DNA of 64,000 bases from Panopea generosa (GCA_029582155.1 CM055897.1:89716836-89780835), one strand, 5' to 3'. Positions 24,881 through 37,060 are shown, counted from the first letter of the stretch. Notes: generated by a model from the letters alone, not told the origin. Translations and numbers: made by a program.

Positions 24881-25450
24881 ATCGTAAAAGCTCTATTAAA
24901 TCATATTACTATAAACGGCAAGTATGTTAAAATTAATTGAGTTTATTGAGTAAGAATATTCAATTTTATTGAATCTTTGCAAATACGTTTTTTTCCAGAA
25001 GAAAGTGAAAAGTAGAAAGTGAAATGCAGAAACTTTTTCAGTAGAAATATAAATCACTGGTACTTAGGGTGCAAATGAGACTCTTTTTTTCAGAAAGGAG
25101 CTTTTCGCCGATTTCGAACATTCCATTTAATACAAATTTAGGAGTACTTGAGTAGTACTAGAACAACTTAAATTATTTAGATCGAACTAAACTGACTCGG
25201 ACTCACGTTCTCCGCACTGAGAGGCAAGTGACCTTGTGACAGCATATTAAACTACTCGGCCATGAAGGACCCTAGTATATCAGAACTAAATAAATAACAA
25301 CGAATTTCATTTTCAAAATTGCTGTAGCTGACATTAATTCAAAGTTGAATTACTGCACCCCTGCCCTTGAAATATCATTAATAACATGTTACTATCATTG
25401 ATTTAAACGGCCTCATGATTTGAGAATGACCATCATTTGATAAGCTGACC
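24881..25450. other. AT-rich DNA, no gene seen before the candidate exon
   Basis: No coding or RNA feature was recognised. Confidence 0.4.
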
Positions 25451-25554
25451 ATGCCTTCGTTTGTGGACAACATCGATCAGTACATCACACGGGACAATGA
25501 AGTGGACATCGTACTAGATTGTCAACTGATGGTCTTGTCTGTAAAGTGGTTCAG
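25451..25554 (+). CDS. candidate first coding exon of an unknown gene
   Basis: ATG at 25451 opens a 34-codon frame (starts MPSFVDNIDQYIT) that ends exactly at a good donor, TTCAG|GTAAAT, in phase 2. Codon use is markedly more balanced and GC-rich than the surrounding DNA, which is what makes it stand out. The product is acidic (Asp-rich) with no motif I recognise. No second exon could be identified in the next several kilobases, which are largely repeats. It may be the start of a gene with a long first intron, a lone surviving exon, or chance. Confidence 0.3.
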
Positions 25555-26094
25555 GTAAATATACAATTTCTGAACAACGATGTACTTTCAAGTCCATTAT
25601 ATTATACCGCGCTGCAAACGTATGAACTTACCATCAATTTAAGAAGATATTCATACAACTTACACTATTTGTAACATAATTGAATAGAATGTATTATTTA
25701 AAATGAGAAATGCTATCATTTTCATTTGATATACTCGTTCCAAAATATCTGCCTAATATGTCTCCGTGGACCTATTGTATAAAGTGTTGTCTGGAGACCA
25801 CATGCCTTTCACTTCATGCTGTGATTGAAGGTTCGAGCACAAGTCCGCACAAACACTTAACAAAAATTTTTTTAAAAAGCATAATTTTATTTTATACAAT
25901 ATAGGTAATTGAATTGAAATAAATAACAGCATGGCAAAGTGCAGTGTTTATTGTCCGTGACATGGGCAGACACTTTTAATTCCTTCCACCTTTTTGTCAC
26001 TGGGAATAAAATATCTTCATTTATTTCCTCCATACTGGAGAGACACACATTCATTATTCGATGTCAACCACACAACTTTACATGTGTGCGAATT
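25555..26094. other. AT-rich DNA, no gene seen
   Basis: It would be intronic if the 25451 exon is real. No further exon was recognised. Confidence 0.35.
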
Positions 26095-26100
26095 TAAATA

Positions 26101-26182
<82 letters not shown>
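26095..26182. repeat. (AAAT)n tetranucleotide microsatellite
   Basis: About 21 perfect AAAT units (AATA/ATAA phase), directly abutting a pentanucleotide array. Confidence 0.97.
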
Positions 26183-26183
<1 letters not shown>

Positions 26184-26319
26184 GTGAGGTGAAGTGAAGT
26201 GAAGTGAAGTGAAGTGAAGTGAAGTGAAGTGAAGTGAAGTGAAGTGAAGTGAAGTGAAGTGAAGTGCAGTGCAGTGCAGTGCAGTGCAGTGAAGTGAAGT
26301 GAAGTGAAGTGAAGTGAAT
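26183..26319. repeat. (GTGAA)n pentanucleotide microsatellite
   Basis: About 27 units of GTGAA, with an internal block of GTGCA variants at about 26265-26290. Open frames through it are low-complexity by-products. Confidence 0.97.
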
Positions 26320-26884
26320 TTATATATATAATTGCACGGCTTTCTGTCATAACTATGTAGAACACATATAGAAGGTTTGTGAAGTAAAAAATATTGGTGA
26401 AATGCGGCACTGCTTCTTACAGAAATTGCTTTTAAAATTTAAAACACTTTACATGTATCAGATAATAATTTTGTCAGTAATCTTTCTAGATTAGAAGCAC
26501 TATTTCACCCTATACGGACAAGTACATTTACAGACATGTCATTGTGTAATCCCATTTAATTAATTCATAATAAACTAGTTTAAATCTTAGCCCACCAAGT
26601 GGTTAGGAAAACATTATTTGAGATTAAGCCTACAATACAAATAAATACGTTTTCATCGTGTCAGATTACCTACGACCTGTTATATTTTACACTGAGATGT
26701 TATATAGTCATAGCTTGACGGTACGGTATATATTGATATTGTAAAGAAAGGTCCCACTTGTCATATAGGTGACATACAAGTAGGCGAGATGTTTTTCCTT
26801 ATATTTATATTACTATTATAAAATCATTAAACTTTCTAAATGTTATGGTGCTACAACGGCGATACGCATGCCTTAGCCACATGT
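26320..26884. other. AT-rich DNA, no gene seen
   Basis: No feature recognised. Confidence 0.4.
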
Positions 26885-27260
26885 CAAAAACTTCATTCTG
26901 ACATTTAGACGAGGTGAAGCCTAAAAGCACGTTCGCTTCATTCGGAAATGGGTCTCGGGTGGAATCTCATAAAATTAGACATTGGCTTCAATCTGAAATG
27001 GGACGAGATTGAGTCACCTAACAAACTGGCTTCATTTTGAAACGGAGTGAAACGGGGACGAGGTGGAGACACATTAGTAAAATACACTGGCTTCATTCTG
27101 AATCAATTTAATTCAAATCAATTACACTGGCTGGCTTCATTCTGAAACTGGGTGATATGGGGACGAGGTGGATCCATATAAAATACCATTCACTGTCTTT
27201 ATTGCGATTGATTCTCATAACATCGATTACAACAAGGCGGAGCCTCATAAAATAAAATCA
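26885..27260. repeat. degenerate tandem repeat, unit about 65-75 bp
   Basis: The phrases 'ggcttcattctgaaa', 'gggacgaggtgga' and 'cataaaat' recur in the same order about five to six times with considerable divergence. No frame is conserved. Confidence 0.6.
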
Positions 27261-27885
27261 AATTGTGTCATTCTGTTATTGAACGAATTAAAATATAAAA
27301 TAAAATGAATTATTTAATGAAATAATTTTGTATTGAAACGTTTTGCATGCGTTTAGCGTAAGCACATGTCGTGCTATATATAGAACGGCTACAGGCATAT
27401 CCAAATGTAATAAACATTCATTAGTAATAATTAGTGATTAAAAGTTGTATACATGCAATATATAATCTCCTCCAGACACGGACAAATCAAATATAAATAT
27501 TTCTGTAATAATCTTAATAACTTAATAAGTATTAGTTTTCTAGAAGAATCGTTATAATTCTTGTACATTTAAGCACAGCTTGGACATTTTGTATTGACAT
27601 ACTGCCGACAGTCGTTCTCGGTCGGTACGCGTATTCTGGGACCAATAGCCAAAAAACTGTCGCGTAAATCAGCGGATAAATATTCTCATATGACAGTTGC
27701 CACGATAAATACCTAATGATTTTATGAGTTGAAATCACGTATAACAATCGTTTTAAGGCGTACACTTATCACAGTAGGGCCTCTTATTTGATTGCGAAGG
27801 GAACACAATCTTGCACGAACAAGAAATGCCACGATGGCGATGGAAAGACAGCACAACATATGGGGTGCCGTTACTATTTAACCTT
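27261..27885. other. AT-rich DNA, no gene seen
   Basis: A 77-codon minus-strand frame (27532-27765) has no recognisable motif. Confidence 0.35.
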
Positions 27886-28530
27886 AATAAGTGATATCAC
27901 TCATTCGTTTCGAATAGGTGATATCACTTATTCGAATGAGTGATATCACTTATTCGAAATGAATTTAGACAATGATTTCTCCCAAGGATGTTAATATATT
28001 TAATAAAATATAGATGTAGATCTATAACGAGAATAAAATCGAAATATCAAATATATTGTGTAAAAAAATATTATGTTATAAAATAAATATCATTGTGAAT
28101 GTAGAATATATATTGGCTTATTCTTCAATCATTTTACAAGACCATTTATTTTGGTGGCTGAGGGTCCTCTTCTATCGGCTGCAATCAAACAAGATGGCTA
28201 CCGGTTCCATGCAAGGCATGAAAAATATAGCACTCGCTGCCATTGATAATGAAATTAACATCTTTCCGCGAGAATAATACTTTTTTTATATAAATTCTAA
28301 AACACACTCTTTTGCTGCTTCAGCCATATTTCATCATATATTCACTGCTGGATCACATCTTTATCGACTGAATCATTTCCATCATGTCTTCACTGCTGAA
28401 TCATTTAAGCAGGGATCAGTCTGTTTTTTCTTGCTTGTTAAATCGAATCAGTGATATCACCTATTTGAATGAGTAATATAACTCATTCGTTTCGAATAGG
28501 TGATATCACTCATTCGAATAAGTGATATGA
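27886..28530. mobile_element. element bounded by clusters of GTGATATCAC palindromes
   Basis: Both ends (27886-27960 and 28443-28530) are built from GTGATATCAC and ATTCGAAT palindromes in alternation. A 30-bp stretch beginning 'actcattcgtttcgaatagg' is identical in both clusters in direct orientation (27899 and 28482), and the clusters also match each other as inverted repeats. The 480-bp interior is AT-rich; its 73-codon frame (28056-28277) has no known motif. I read it as a non-autonomous element or a repeat-bounded insertion. The right cluster lies directly against the 85-bp satellite. Confidence 0.5.
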
Positions 28531-30033
28531 CGTGTGAAAAACATGTGTAAGTTACAATAAAACTTACCTCTCACCGCTAGAGTCCTGGATAAGAGCCCGT
28601 CTCGGTTCTAAACGTTATGTGAGAAACATGTGTAAGTTACAATAAAACTTACCTCTCACTGCTAGAGTCCTGGATAAGAGCCCGTCTCGATTCTAAACGT
28701 TATGTGAGAAACATGTGTTAGTTTCAATAAAACTTACCTCTCACCGCTATAGTCCTAGATAAGAGCCCGTCTCGGTTCTAAACGTTATGTGAGAAATATG
28801 AGTAAGTTACAATAAAACTTACCTCTCACCGCTAGAGTCCTGGATAAGAGCCCGTCTCGGTTCTAAACGTTATATGAGAAACATGTGTAAGTTACAATAA
28901 AACTTACCTCTCACCGCTAGAGTCCTGGATAAGAGCCCGTTTCGATTCTAAACATTATGTGAGAAAAATGTGTAAGTTACAGTAAAACTTACCTCTCACC
29001 GCTAGAGTTTTGGATAAGAGCCCATCTCGGTTCTAAACGTTATGTGAGAAACATGTGTAAGTTACAATAAAACTTACCTCTCACCGCTAGATTCCTGGAT
29101 AAGAGCACGTCTCGGTTCTAAACGTTATGTGAGAAACATATGTACGTTACAATATAACTTACGTATCACCGCTAGAGTCCTGGATAAGAGCCCGTCTCGG
29201 TTCTAAACGTTATGTGAGAAACATGTGTAAGTTACAATAAAACTTACCTCTCACCGCTAGAGTCCTGGATAAGAGCACGTCTCGGTTCTAAACGTTATGT
29301 GAGAAACATGTGTAAGTTACAATATATCTTACTTCTCACCGCTAGAGTCCTGGATAAGAACCCGTCTCAGTTCTAAACGTTATGTGAGAAACATGTGTAA
29401 GTTACAATAAAGCTTACCTCTCACCGCTAGAGTTCTGGATAAGAGCACGTCTCGGTTCTAAACGTTATGTGAGAAACATGTGTAAGTTACAATAAAACTT
29501 ACCTCTCACCGCTAGATTCCTGGATAAGAGCCCGTCTCGGTTCTAAACGTTGTGTGAGAAACATAAGTAAGGTACAATAAAACTTACCTCTCACCGCTAG
29601 AGTCCTGGATAAGAGCACGTCTCGGTTCTAAACGTTGTGTGAGAAACATGTGTAAGTTACAGTAAAACTTACCTCTCACCGCTAGAGTCCTGGATAAGAG
29701 CCCGTCTCGAGTCTAAACGTTGTGTGAGAAACATGTGTAAGTTACAGTAAAACTTACCTCTCACCGCTAGATTCCTGGATAAGAGCCCGTCTCGGTTCTA
29801 AACGTTATGTGAGAAACATGTGTAAGTTACAATAAAACTTACCTCTCACCGCTAGAGTCCTGGATAAGAGCCCGTCTCGGTTCTAAACGTTATGTGAGAA
29901 ACATGTGTAAGTTACAATAAAACTTACCTCTCACCGCTAGAGTCCTGGATAAGAGCCCGTCTCAGTTCTAAACGTTATGTGAGAAACATGAGTAAGTTAC
30001 AATAAAACGTTCCTCTCACCGCTAGAGTCCTGG

Positions 30034-30271
30034 GGTGCGTTTCACAAAAAAACTTACGACAAAAATCGCCGTAAACGTAAACCAACAATTATTCATAATA
30101 TGTTTAATTTCCATCCAAATGAAGTAAAGTTGGCTCAAATCATGCAGAAAGTTATATATTTTCTGAAAAAACAATCATTTTAACTGTCGACTAAAATTTG
30201 AACACACAACGGAGAAATTGTTAAATTGACTTACGTCGATTTTTATCGTAAGTTATTTTGTAAAACGCTGC
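30034..30271. mobile_element. 238-bp MITE inserted in the satellite, copy 1
   Basis: The ends are inverted repeats of about 38 bp: the left starts GGTGCGTTTCAC and the right, read in reverse, starts GCAGCGTTTTAC, then both continue 'aaaa.aacttacga.aaaaat'. The flanking CCTGG of the monomer is present on both sides (30029-30033, 30272-30276), giving a 4-5 bp target duplication. The element is non-coding and its superfamily is not assigned. Confidence 0.85.
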
Positions 30272-31806
30272 CCTGGATAAGAGCCAGTCTCGGTTCTAAA
30301 CGTTATGTGAGAAACATGTGTAAGTTACAATAAAACTTACCTCTCACCGCTAGAGTCCTGGATAAGAGCCCGTCTCGGTTCTAAACGTTATGTGAGAAAC
30401 ATGTGTACGTTACAATAAAACTTACCTCTCACCGCTAGAGTCCTGGATTATAGCCCGTCTCGGTTCTAAACGTTATGTGAGAAAAATGTGTAAGTTATAA
30501 TAAAACTTACCTCTCACTGCTAGAGTCCTGGATAAGAGCCCGTCTCGATTCTAAACGTTATGTGAGAAACATGTGTTAGTTACAATAAAACTTACCTCTC
30601 ACCGCTAGAGTCCTAGATAAGAGCCCATCTCGGTTCTAAACGTTATGTGAGAAACATGTGCAAGTTACAATAAAACTTACCTCTCACCGCTAGAGTCCTG
30701 GATAAGAGCCCGTTTCGATTCTAAACATTATGTGAGAAAAATGTGTAAGTTACAATAAAACTTACCTCTCACCGCTAGAGTTTTGGATAAGAGCCCATCT
30801 CGGTTCTAAACGTTATGTGAGAAACATGTGTAAGTTACAATAAAACTTACCTCTCACCGCTAGATTCCTGGATAAGAGCCCGTCTCGGTTCTAAACGTTA
30901 TGTGAGAAACATATGTACGTTACAATATAACTTACGTATCACCGCTAGAGTCCTGGATAAGAGCCCGTCTCGGTTCTAAACGTTATGTGAGAAACATGTG
31001 TAAGTTACAATAAAACTTACCTCTCACCGCTAGAGTCCTGGATAAGAGCACGTCTTGGTTCTAAACGTTATGTGAGAAACATGTGTTAGTTACAATATAT
31101 CTTACTTCTCACCGCTAGAGTCCTGGATAAGAACCCGTCTCAGTTCTAAACGTTATGTGAGAAACATGTGTAAGTTACAATAAAGCTTACCTCTCACCGC
31201 TAGAGTTCTGGATAAGAGCACGTCTCGGTTCTAAACGTTATGTGAGAAACATAAGTAAGTTACAATAAAACTTACCTCTCACCGCTAGTGTCCTGGATAA
31301 GAGCCCGTCTCGGTTCTAAACGTTGTGTGAGAAACATAAGTAAGTTACAATAAAACTTACCTCTCACCGCTAGAGTCCTGGATAAGAGCCCGTCTCGGTT
31401 CTAAACGTTGTGTGAGAAACATGTGTAAGTTACAGTAAAACTTACCTCTCACCGCTAGAGTCCTGGATAAGAGCCCGTCTCGAGTCTAAACGTTGTGTGA
31501 GAAACATGTGTAAGTTACAGTAAAACTTACCTCTCACTGCTAGATTCCTGGATAAGAGCCCGTCTCGGTTCTAAACGTTATGTGAGAAACATGTGTAAGT
31601 TACAATAAAACTTACCTCTCACCTCTAGAGTCCTGGATAAGAGCCCGTCTCGGTTCTAAACGTTATGTGAGAAACATGTGTAAGTTTCAATAAAACTTAC
31701 CTCTCATCGCTAGAGTCCTGGATAAGAGCCCGTCTCAGTTCTAAACGTTATGTGAGAAACATGAGTAAGTTACAATAAAACGTTCCTCTCACCGCAAGAG
31801 TCCTGG

Positions 31807-32045
31807 GGTGCGTTTCACAAAAAAAACTTACGACAAAAATCGCCGAAAACGTAAACCAACAATTATTCATAATATGTTTAATTTCCATCCAAATGAAGTA
31901 AAGTTGGCTCAAATCATGCAGAAAGTTATATATTTTCTGAAAAAACAATCATTTTAACTGTCGATCAAAATTTGAACACACAACGGAGAAATTGTTAAAT
32001 AGACTTACGTCGATTTTTATCGTAAGTTATTTTGTGAAACGCTGC
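31807..32045. mobile_element. MITE inserted in the satellite, copy 2 (product of array duplication)
   Basis: It is the same element in the same monomer position as copy 1, with the same CCTGG flanks. The two copies differ at about five positions plus one A, which suggests they arose by duplication of the block and not by two separate insertions. The minus-strand frame at 31748-31948 is a by-product. Confidence 0.88.
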
Positions 32046-32882
32046 CCTGGATAAGAGCCAGTCTCGGTTCTAAACGTTATGTGAGAAACATGTGTAAGTT
32101 ACAATAAAACTTACCTCTCACCGCTAGAGTCCTGGATAAGAGCCCGTCTCGGTTCTAAACGTTATGTGAGAAACATGTGTACGTTACAATAAAACTTACC
32201 TCTCACCGCTAGAGTCCTGGATTATAGCCCGTCTCGGTTCTAAACGTTATGTGAGAAAAATGTGTAAGTTATAATAAAACTTACCTCTCACCGCTAGAGT
32301 CCTGGATAAGAGCCCGTCTCAGTTCTAAACGTTATGTTAGAAACATGTGTAAGTTACAATAAAACTTACCTCTCACCGCTAGAGTCCTGGATTATAGCCC
32401 GTCTCGGTTCTAAACGTTATGTGAGAAAAATGTGTAAGTTATAATAAAACTTACCTCTCACCGCTAGAGTCCTGGATAAGAGCCCGTCTCGGTTCTAAAC
32501 GTTATGTGAGAAACATGTGTAAGTTACAATAAAACTTACCTCTCACCGCTAGATTCCTGGATAAGATCACGTCTCGGTTCTAAACGTTATGTGAGAAACA
32601 AGTGTAAGTTACAATATAACTTACCTCTCACCGCTAGAGTCCTGGATAAGATCACGTCTCGGTTCTAAACGTTATGTGAGAAACATGTGTAAATTACAAT
32701 AAAACTTACCTCTCACCGCTAGAGTCCTGGATAAGAGCCCGTCTCGGTTCTAAACGTTATGTGAGAAACATGTGTAAGTTACAATATAACTTATAACTTA
32801 CCTCTCACCGCTAGAGTCCTGGATAAGAGCCCGTCTCGGTTCTTAATGTTATGTGAGAAAAATGTGCAAGTTACAATAAAAC

Positions 32883-33695
32883 TAAATGACAAGTTTAACA
32901 TGTAAAATTCTGGAAGATGGAAAAAATCACACTTCCGAAGAATTAATCCAAGAAGGGTATGTTCTTGAAGATATGACTAATATTTATACGTTAGATACAA
33001 ACGCTTTGATTCTCTCTTTATTCGTATTAGATTGATTTGGTATTTTTTATTTATCTGAAATTATTAAGAACTTGCATTTAAAAATAAGATTTGAAATAAC
33101 AATCTTTATTGATATTTAACTATACTCTCTATAACTAATACAAAATACCTGTAAAAGTATATTTGTATCAAGTTAAGCCGTGTTGTGATAGATTTTTGTA
33201 AAACTTATTCACTGGTGTATCTTTCTTCTTATATTCTATCATTTTATTAATAGTCTTTTTTCTTCAATCTAAGCTCCAGTGTGGTTAGCCTTGAATTGAA
33301 GGTCATTACCTCCTGTTTGTAATGAAAAATATCTTTGGTCGTAAACAACTTATATAAACGATAACCGACAAAGGTGACGGGGCGGTCATTTTGCGTAATA
33401 AAATAAACTGCTTTATTGCTAAATAAATTAACCATATCAAAGTGCCTTCAAAATTGGTTACCCAGGACATTTCAGTATTGAAGAAAACCATGTATAAATT
33501 AGGGGTGGAAGACTCAGCTTATTCAGGATCACTGCACTTTACTATACGGCCGCAAGTTGCAGAGAGTTTGGTATATCTGAATTGTGTGCTTCATTTCGTA
33601 GTCACTTGTACGTTTTGAATCTTACCATTCAAGTATCTGATGTGACTGTTTATGCTTATTCTATGTCATGTATGTGTTAATTATGTTTAGTCTGT
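32883..33695. other. AT-rich DNA, no gene seen
   Basis: Two overlapping 61-62 codon minus-strand frames (33247-33491) have no motif. Nothing else was seen. Confidence 0.4.
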
Positions 33696-33960
33696 AGCCG
33701 GTTAGCTCAGTCGGTAGCGCATCGGACAATCCAATGATCGCGTCAGGTCACCGTCTCCGTGGTTATTGATATACAACGTAGCGTATCATTGCCATTCGTA
33801 GCTCACTGCTGATTCAAATGGGAAAGTCATTAGTTACTTGGGGAGATAGTTTTGCTTGAGTACTGGTTTACCTTTCAGGAGCCCAGGGAAGACTTGTTAG
33901 GTTAGCTGATCGTCGTCTCTGTTAACCCTCGATGACATGAAAAGACGCTAAATATTTAAA
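33696..33960 (+). mobile_element. degenerate tRNA-headed SINE
   Basis: It begins with a strongly tRNA-like 5' half ('gccggttagctcagtcggta' with an A box) but the T-arm half is corrupted, so it is not a tRNA gene. Downstream, 'ttgagtactggtt' and 'gggaagacttgttagg' match SINE bodies elsewhere in the window. Confidence 0.5.
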
Positions 33961-34035
33961 CAAACACACTGCTTATACTGTTGTGGTGGTTGTATCCGTC
34001 GAATGGTTTCTTTTGACTTGCGAAGTAGGCACAGA

Positions 34036-34182
34036 TTTCAATGGAATCTATATCTCGAGTCAGCTTCCGAGGTAAAACCAGTACTGGGTGTTGGTTTTAA
34101 AAGGCTATCGGGTCTAGCCTGGGTCGAACCCGCGACCCCTGATGTGAACGACCAACATTCTATCCATTGAACTACCTTCCCA
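34036..34182 (-). mobile_element. tRNA-derived SINE, family 1
   Basis: On the plus strand it shows the reverse of the B box ('gggtcgaacccgcgacc') and of the head ('ttctatccattgaactacc'), with the body 'aaccagtactgggtgttg'. It is diverged from the 6471 copy but collinear with it. Confidence 0.65.
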
Positions 34183-34357
34183 CAATTTATTATTCCACAG
34201 ATTAGAACGCCAAAACGCTAAACGAGCTAACTTTTGACCATTACTGTTATACTGTGGCTATGTCAGTTTCATTTTTCTGTTTCTTTACTATATATTGCAA
34301 CCAATATGTATTCATTATTTCGATTACCAAAAGTACAAGTAAAGTAAAAACATGAAT

Positions 34358-34505
34358 CGGAGGGTTACTGAAGCTGATAGACTGTAGGCCGCTCATACCA
34401 GAGGTTTCGGAATCGATCTCCAGCTCGACCCAAGGCCTCTTAAATACACTCAGTACTGGTTCTACCCGGAAACCGGACTCGAGAGTGGTTCAAATAAATT
34501 TTAAC
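34358..34505 (+). mobile_element. tRNA-derived SINE, family 1, decayed head
   Basis: Phrases 'ccgctcataccagaggtt', 'atctccagctcgaccc' and 'cactcagtactggttctacc' follow the order seen at 6471. The A-box half is decayed and carries a deletion. Confidence 0.65.
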
Positions 34506-35811
34506 CTTTTTCGTAAAAATTTTCTTAAATAACTTTATATAAATTAACATATCACAATAGTCACTGGAAATATTTGCTTTTGCCAGGATCTTTAATAACA
34601 GCATAATAAAGAAATAGGGCCCGAGTTTATACAATGCTTGTAGCTTACATGCATAACTGTATACCTGTAGTAATAAAAGAAATGATATAATTCATATACA
34701 ATACTGTACTACCGGATTAATCTTTACACTATCGACCTTGATTATTTCAATAATGTATGTATAATAGGTCAAACATAATTCACTTAAATATAGAATTAAT
34801 ATGATTTGTTTAGTTTGTATATATTCTTGAACCTGAGCTTTAATCATGGGTATTAAACCATTTTGTGCTCCCATCAGCATTATGGTGTACTGTATGATTA
34901 TGATTGTTGTGGACTATTTCGTTCTAATGGATAAAAATTGGCGAAACTTCCCAGTGTTTAAGATTAATATTGTTTAGGCAATATCAGAAATAAAAAAGAC
35001 AAGTTACCTTTATATTTTTGTTATTACCTCATAAACAATTTACCTGTCTTTGAACGTAGAGTATACAAGAAATACACAACACTAAATCTGCTTACATTTA
35101 CTATTTAATTAAAATACGCATCCGGATCCAAACATATCCTGGAAAGGGTAGTTTTAAGCTTGTATTTAACATTGATTGTTTTTTAAAAATTAAATCACTT
35201 TGACCGTGGGATAAATATTAATTATTTACTTATAGTGAATGGATACCATTTGCCTAACATCACATATAGCACGCTTTGTAATGAAAAACAAAATACACTT
35301 AACCTTGTAGTTTGATGTATATGCATATATAAAATTGATGAAAAAAATTTCGCTTGGCCGAAATAACTATTTTAAAAATTCCAAAAATTGTTTAAATGCA
35401 AGCTTAAAACTGCATTTTCCAGGAAATTTATTATCGGTCTCATGTATAAGTTTTAATTAAAATATATTTGTGAACAGTTCCGTGTGTACTTCTTGTAAAA
35501 ACTATATTTAAGATAAAATACAAAGACATGTATGTTATTGCAGTGAGGGAACAATAAAACTATAGTATGGTTACTTGAATTTTTCATTTTTGATATTTCC
35601 TAAACATACATCTTAGATATAAGGACGTTTTATCAAATTCTATTCATAGGGATAAAACGACATAAATAATAGCAAACCTCTTTAATAAACGTGTTCATGG
35701 TGTAGACAGCATGTTATCATTGTAATTGTATAACATCTCACTATACCGTTACGCCGCTTAATTCCCCCGCTAGCATGGCTAACTTAAGTTATGTAATCTG
35801 GGAATTTTTTT
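34506..35811. other. AT-rich DNA, no gene seen
   Basis: Short frames at 34440-34880 on the minus strand have no recognisable content. Confidence 0.4.
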
Positions 35812-36145
35812 TTCAAAATGGTTCATAGTGGTTGGTATTTCTTGCTACAGATGAGTAGAACAAAATTGACATAGCATATACTGCAATAAGATACACTGGT
35901 TAAAAAGCGATTTTTATAGGATTTTAACATATGCATGTATCTATGAGCATTAGAAGACATCTTTTTCCAAAAATCCCAAAGTGCCGCTGCACCCTCATTA
36001 AAAAAACAAGCTGGCCAACCTACCAGTTATTGTGCATTTTTTATGTGGGTATACATCCCTGCTATGAAAAAAAAATACTTTAAAAAAATTCTATGTGGAA
36101 TTTTTGTTTTACCATGGAAATCCTAGACCTTATTTTACATGGAAC
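35812..36145 (+). repeat. dispersed repeat, second copy at 52692-52990
   Basis: Ordered matches to the reverse complement of 52692-52990: 'caaaatggttcatag', 'tatttcttgct.ca', 'tagcatatactgcaataa', 'caagctgg.caac.taccag', 'tttttatgtggg.ataca' and 'tgaaaatcctag.cctta'. The copies are moderately diverged. No frame is shared, and the family is unknown to me. Confidence 0.65.
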
Positions 36146-36884
36146 ACAGAACAAAACTCAACTGTGTAGTGAGACCTATAGCCGCTTCAGTTTTGCAAAA
36201 CTACAGGATTGTAAGTAAATGTACCTTGTGGTTTAATTTCCATTACATTAAACGTATTATACCAGCCGTGAGCTGGCTCCTATATATATATTGATTACGA
36301 AGCGAGCATCCCAGACCAACCATTTCTAATTTCTATCCTGCAGATGTCCTTTCTCTAATGTGGGTCCGATACTGAACGTCCATTATAAATCACATTTGAC
36401 CTGACAAAGAACTTGCATGTATGTTTATTTGTCGGGTTTGCGCTTTTGCTGAAATTTCTTCTCATATATATTTTCATCTTATGAATCTTGATTTTCTTGT
36501 GTGTTTTCCTGGACAATATACATCCAATATAGTGGGTTAGACATGTCTCACAATCTGGTTATGAAGCAACTAGTGCGCAAGTGTTTACTTTTCCCCATGT
36601 TATGAAAAGTCCATTTAATCGAGATGTAAAGCTATCTTTTCTATCCATGTTCCAACAACTCCAATTTATTTTGGAGCATGTGACACTGAAAACTTAGGAT
36701 CTTTTGAGAGGTAATTATTTATGGTTATATATCATAAAACAAATGGGGTTGACTGAATTGCTTGTTTAAAAGAACAAATGTAGCATATATGCTGTGAGAA
36801 GCGAGAATACAACACTAGCTATTCATTTACTTTACATAAGACTATTGAAATGGGGGTCAGGGGAGATAAGTCTGATGGAAAATC
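36146..36884. other. AT-rich DNA, no gene seen
   Basis: No feature recognised. Confidence 0.4.
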
Positions 36885-37060
36885 AAATGTTTATTGTTTA
36901 TTGCATAATGCATTCGGGTCAGTTTGATCCATTGGGCATACAATACACATGGCAATACAATTATCATACATAATGGCCATTAAGTGCATAATGTACACCA
37001 AATAGACTTGAGCCCACATGGGCGCTTGGGTGCTCATAACCATTTCAACATTTTCGAACA
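36885..37060 (-). mobile_element. probable LINE 3' untranslated tail
   Basis: Read on the minus strand it runs '...gtgggctcaagtctatttgg...gcacttaatggccatta...gtatgcccaatggatcaa...gcaataaacaataaac', a layout ending in AATAAA-type signals that resembles 3' tails of invertebrate LINEs. No coding part is attached, so the call is tentative. Confidence 0.35.

Larger units (their letters stand above)
28533..32882. repeat. satellite array of 85-bp monomers (about 48 copies) with higher-order structure
   Basis: Monomers are 85 bp with phrases 'gtaagttacaataaaactta', 'cctctcaccgctagagtcct', 'ggataagagcccgtctcggt' and 'tctaaacgttatgtgagaa'. Most are near identical. Two MITE copies interrupt the array at identical positions 1773 bp apart, and rare monomer variants (for example 'acatatgtacgtt' at 29136 and 30909) recur at exactly the same spacing. 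So a block of 18 monomers plus one MITE (18 x 85 + ~243 = 1773) was duplicated in tandem. One extra monomer distinguishes the first block. The last units (32330-32880) carry other variants ('gattatagcccg', 'gatcacgtct'). No protein is encoded. Confidence 0.96.

Noticed and set aside
26078-26410. 110-codon minus-strand ORF
   Set aside because: It is almost wholly translation of the (AAAT)n and (GTGAA)n arrays.
28533-32882. CRISPR-like regular array
   Set aside because: Monomers are contiguous with no unique spacers, and the sequence context is animal nuclear DNA. It is a satellite.
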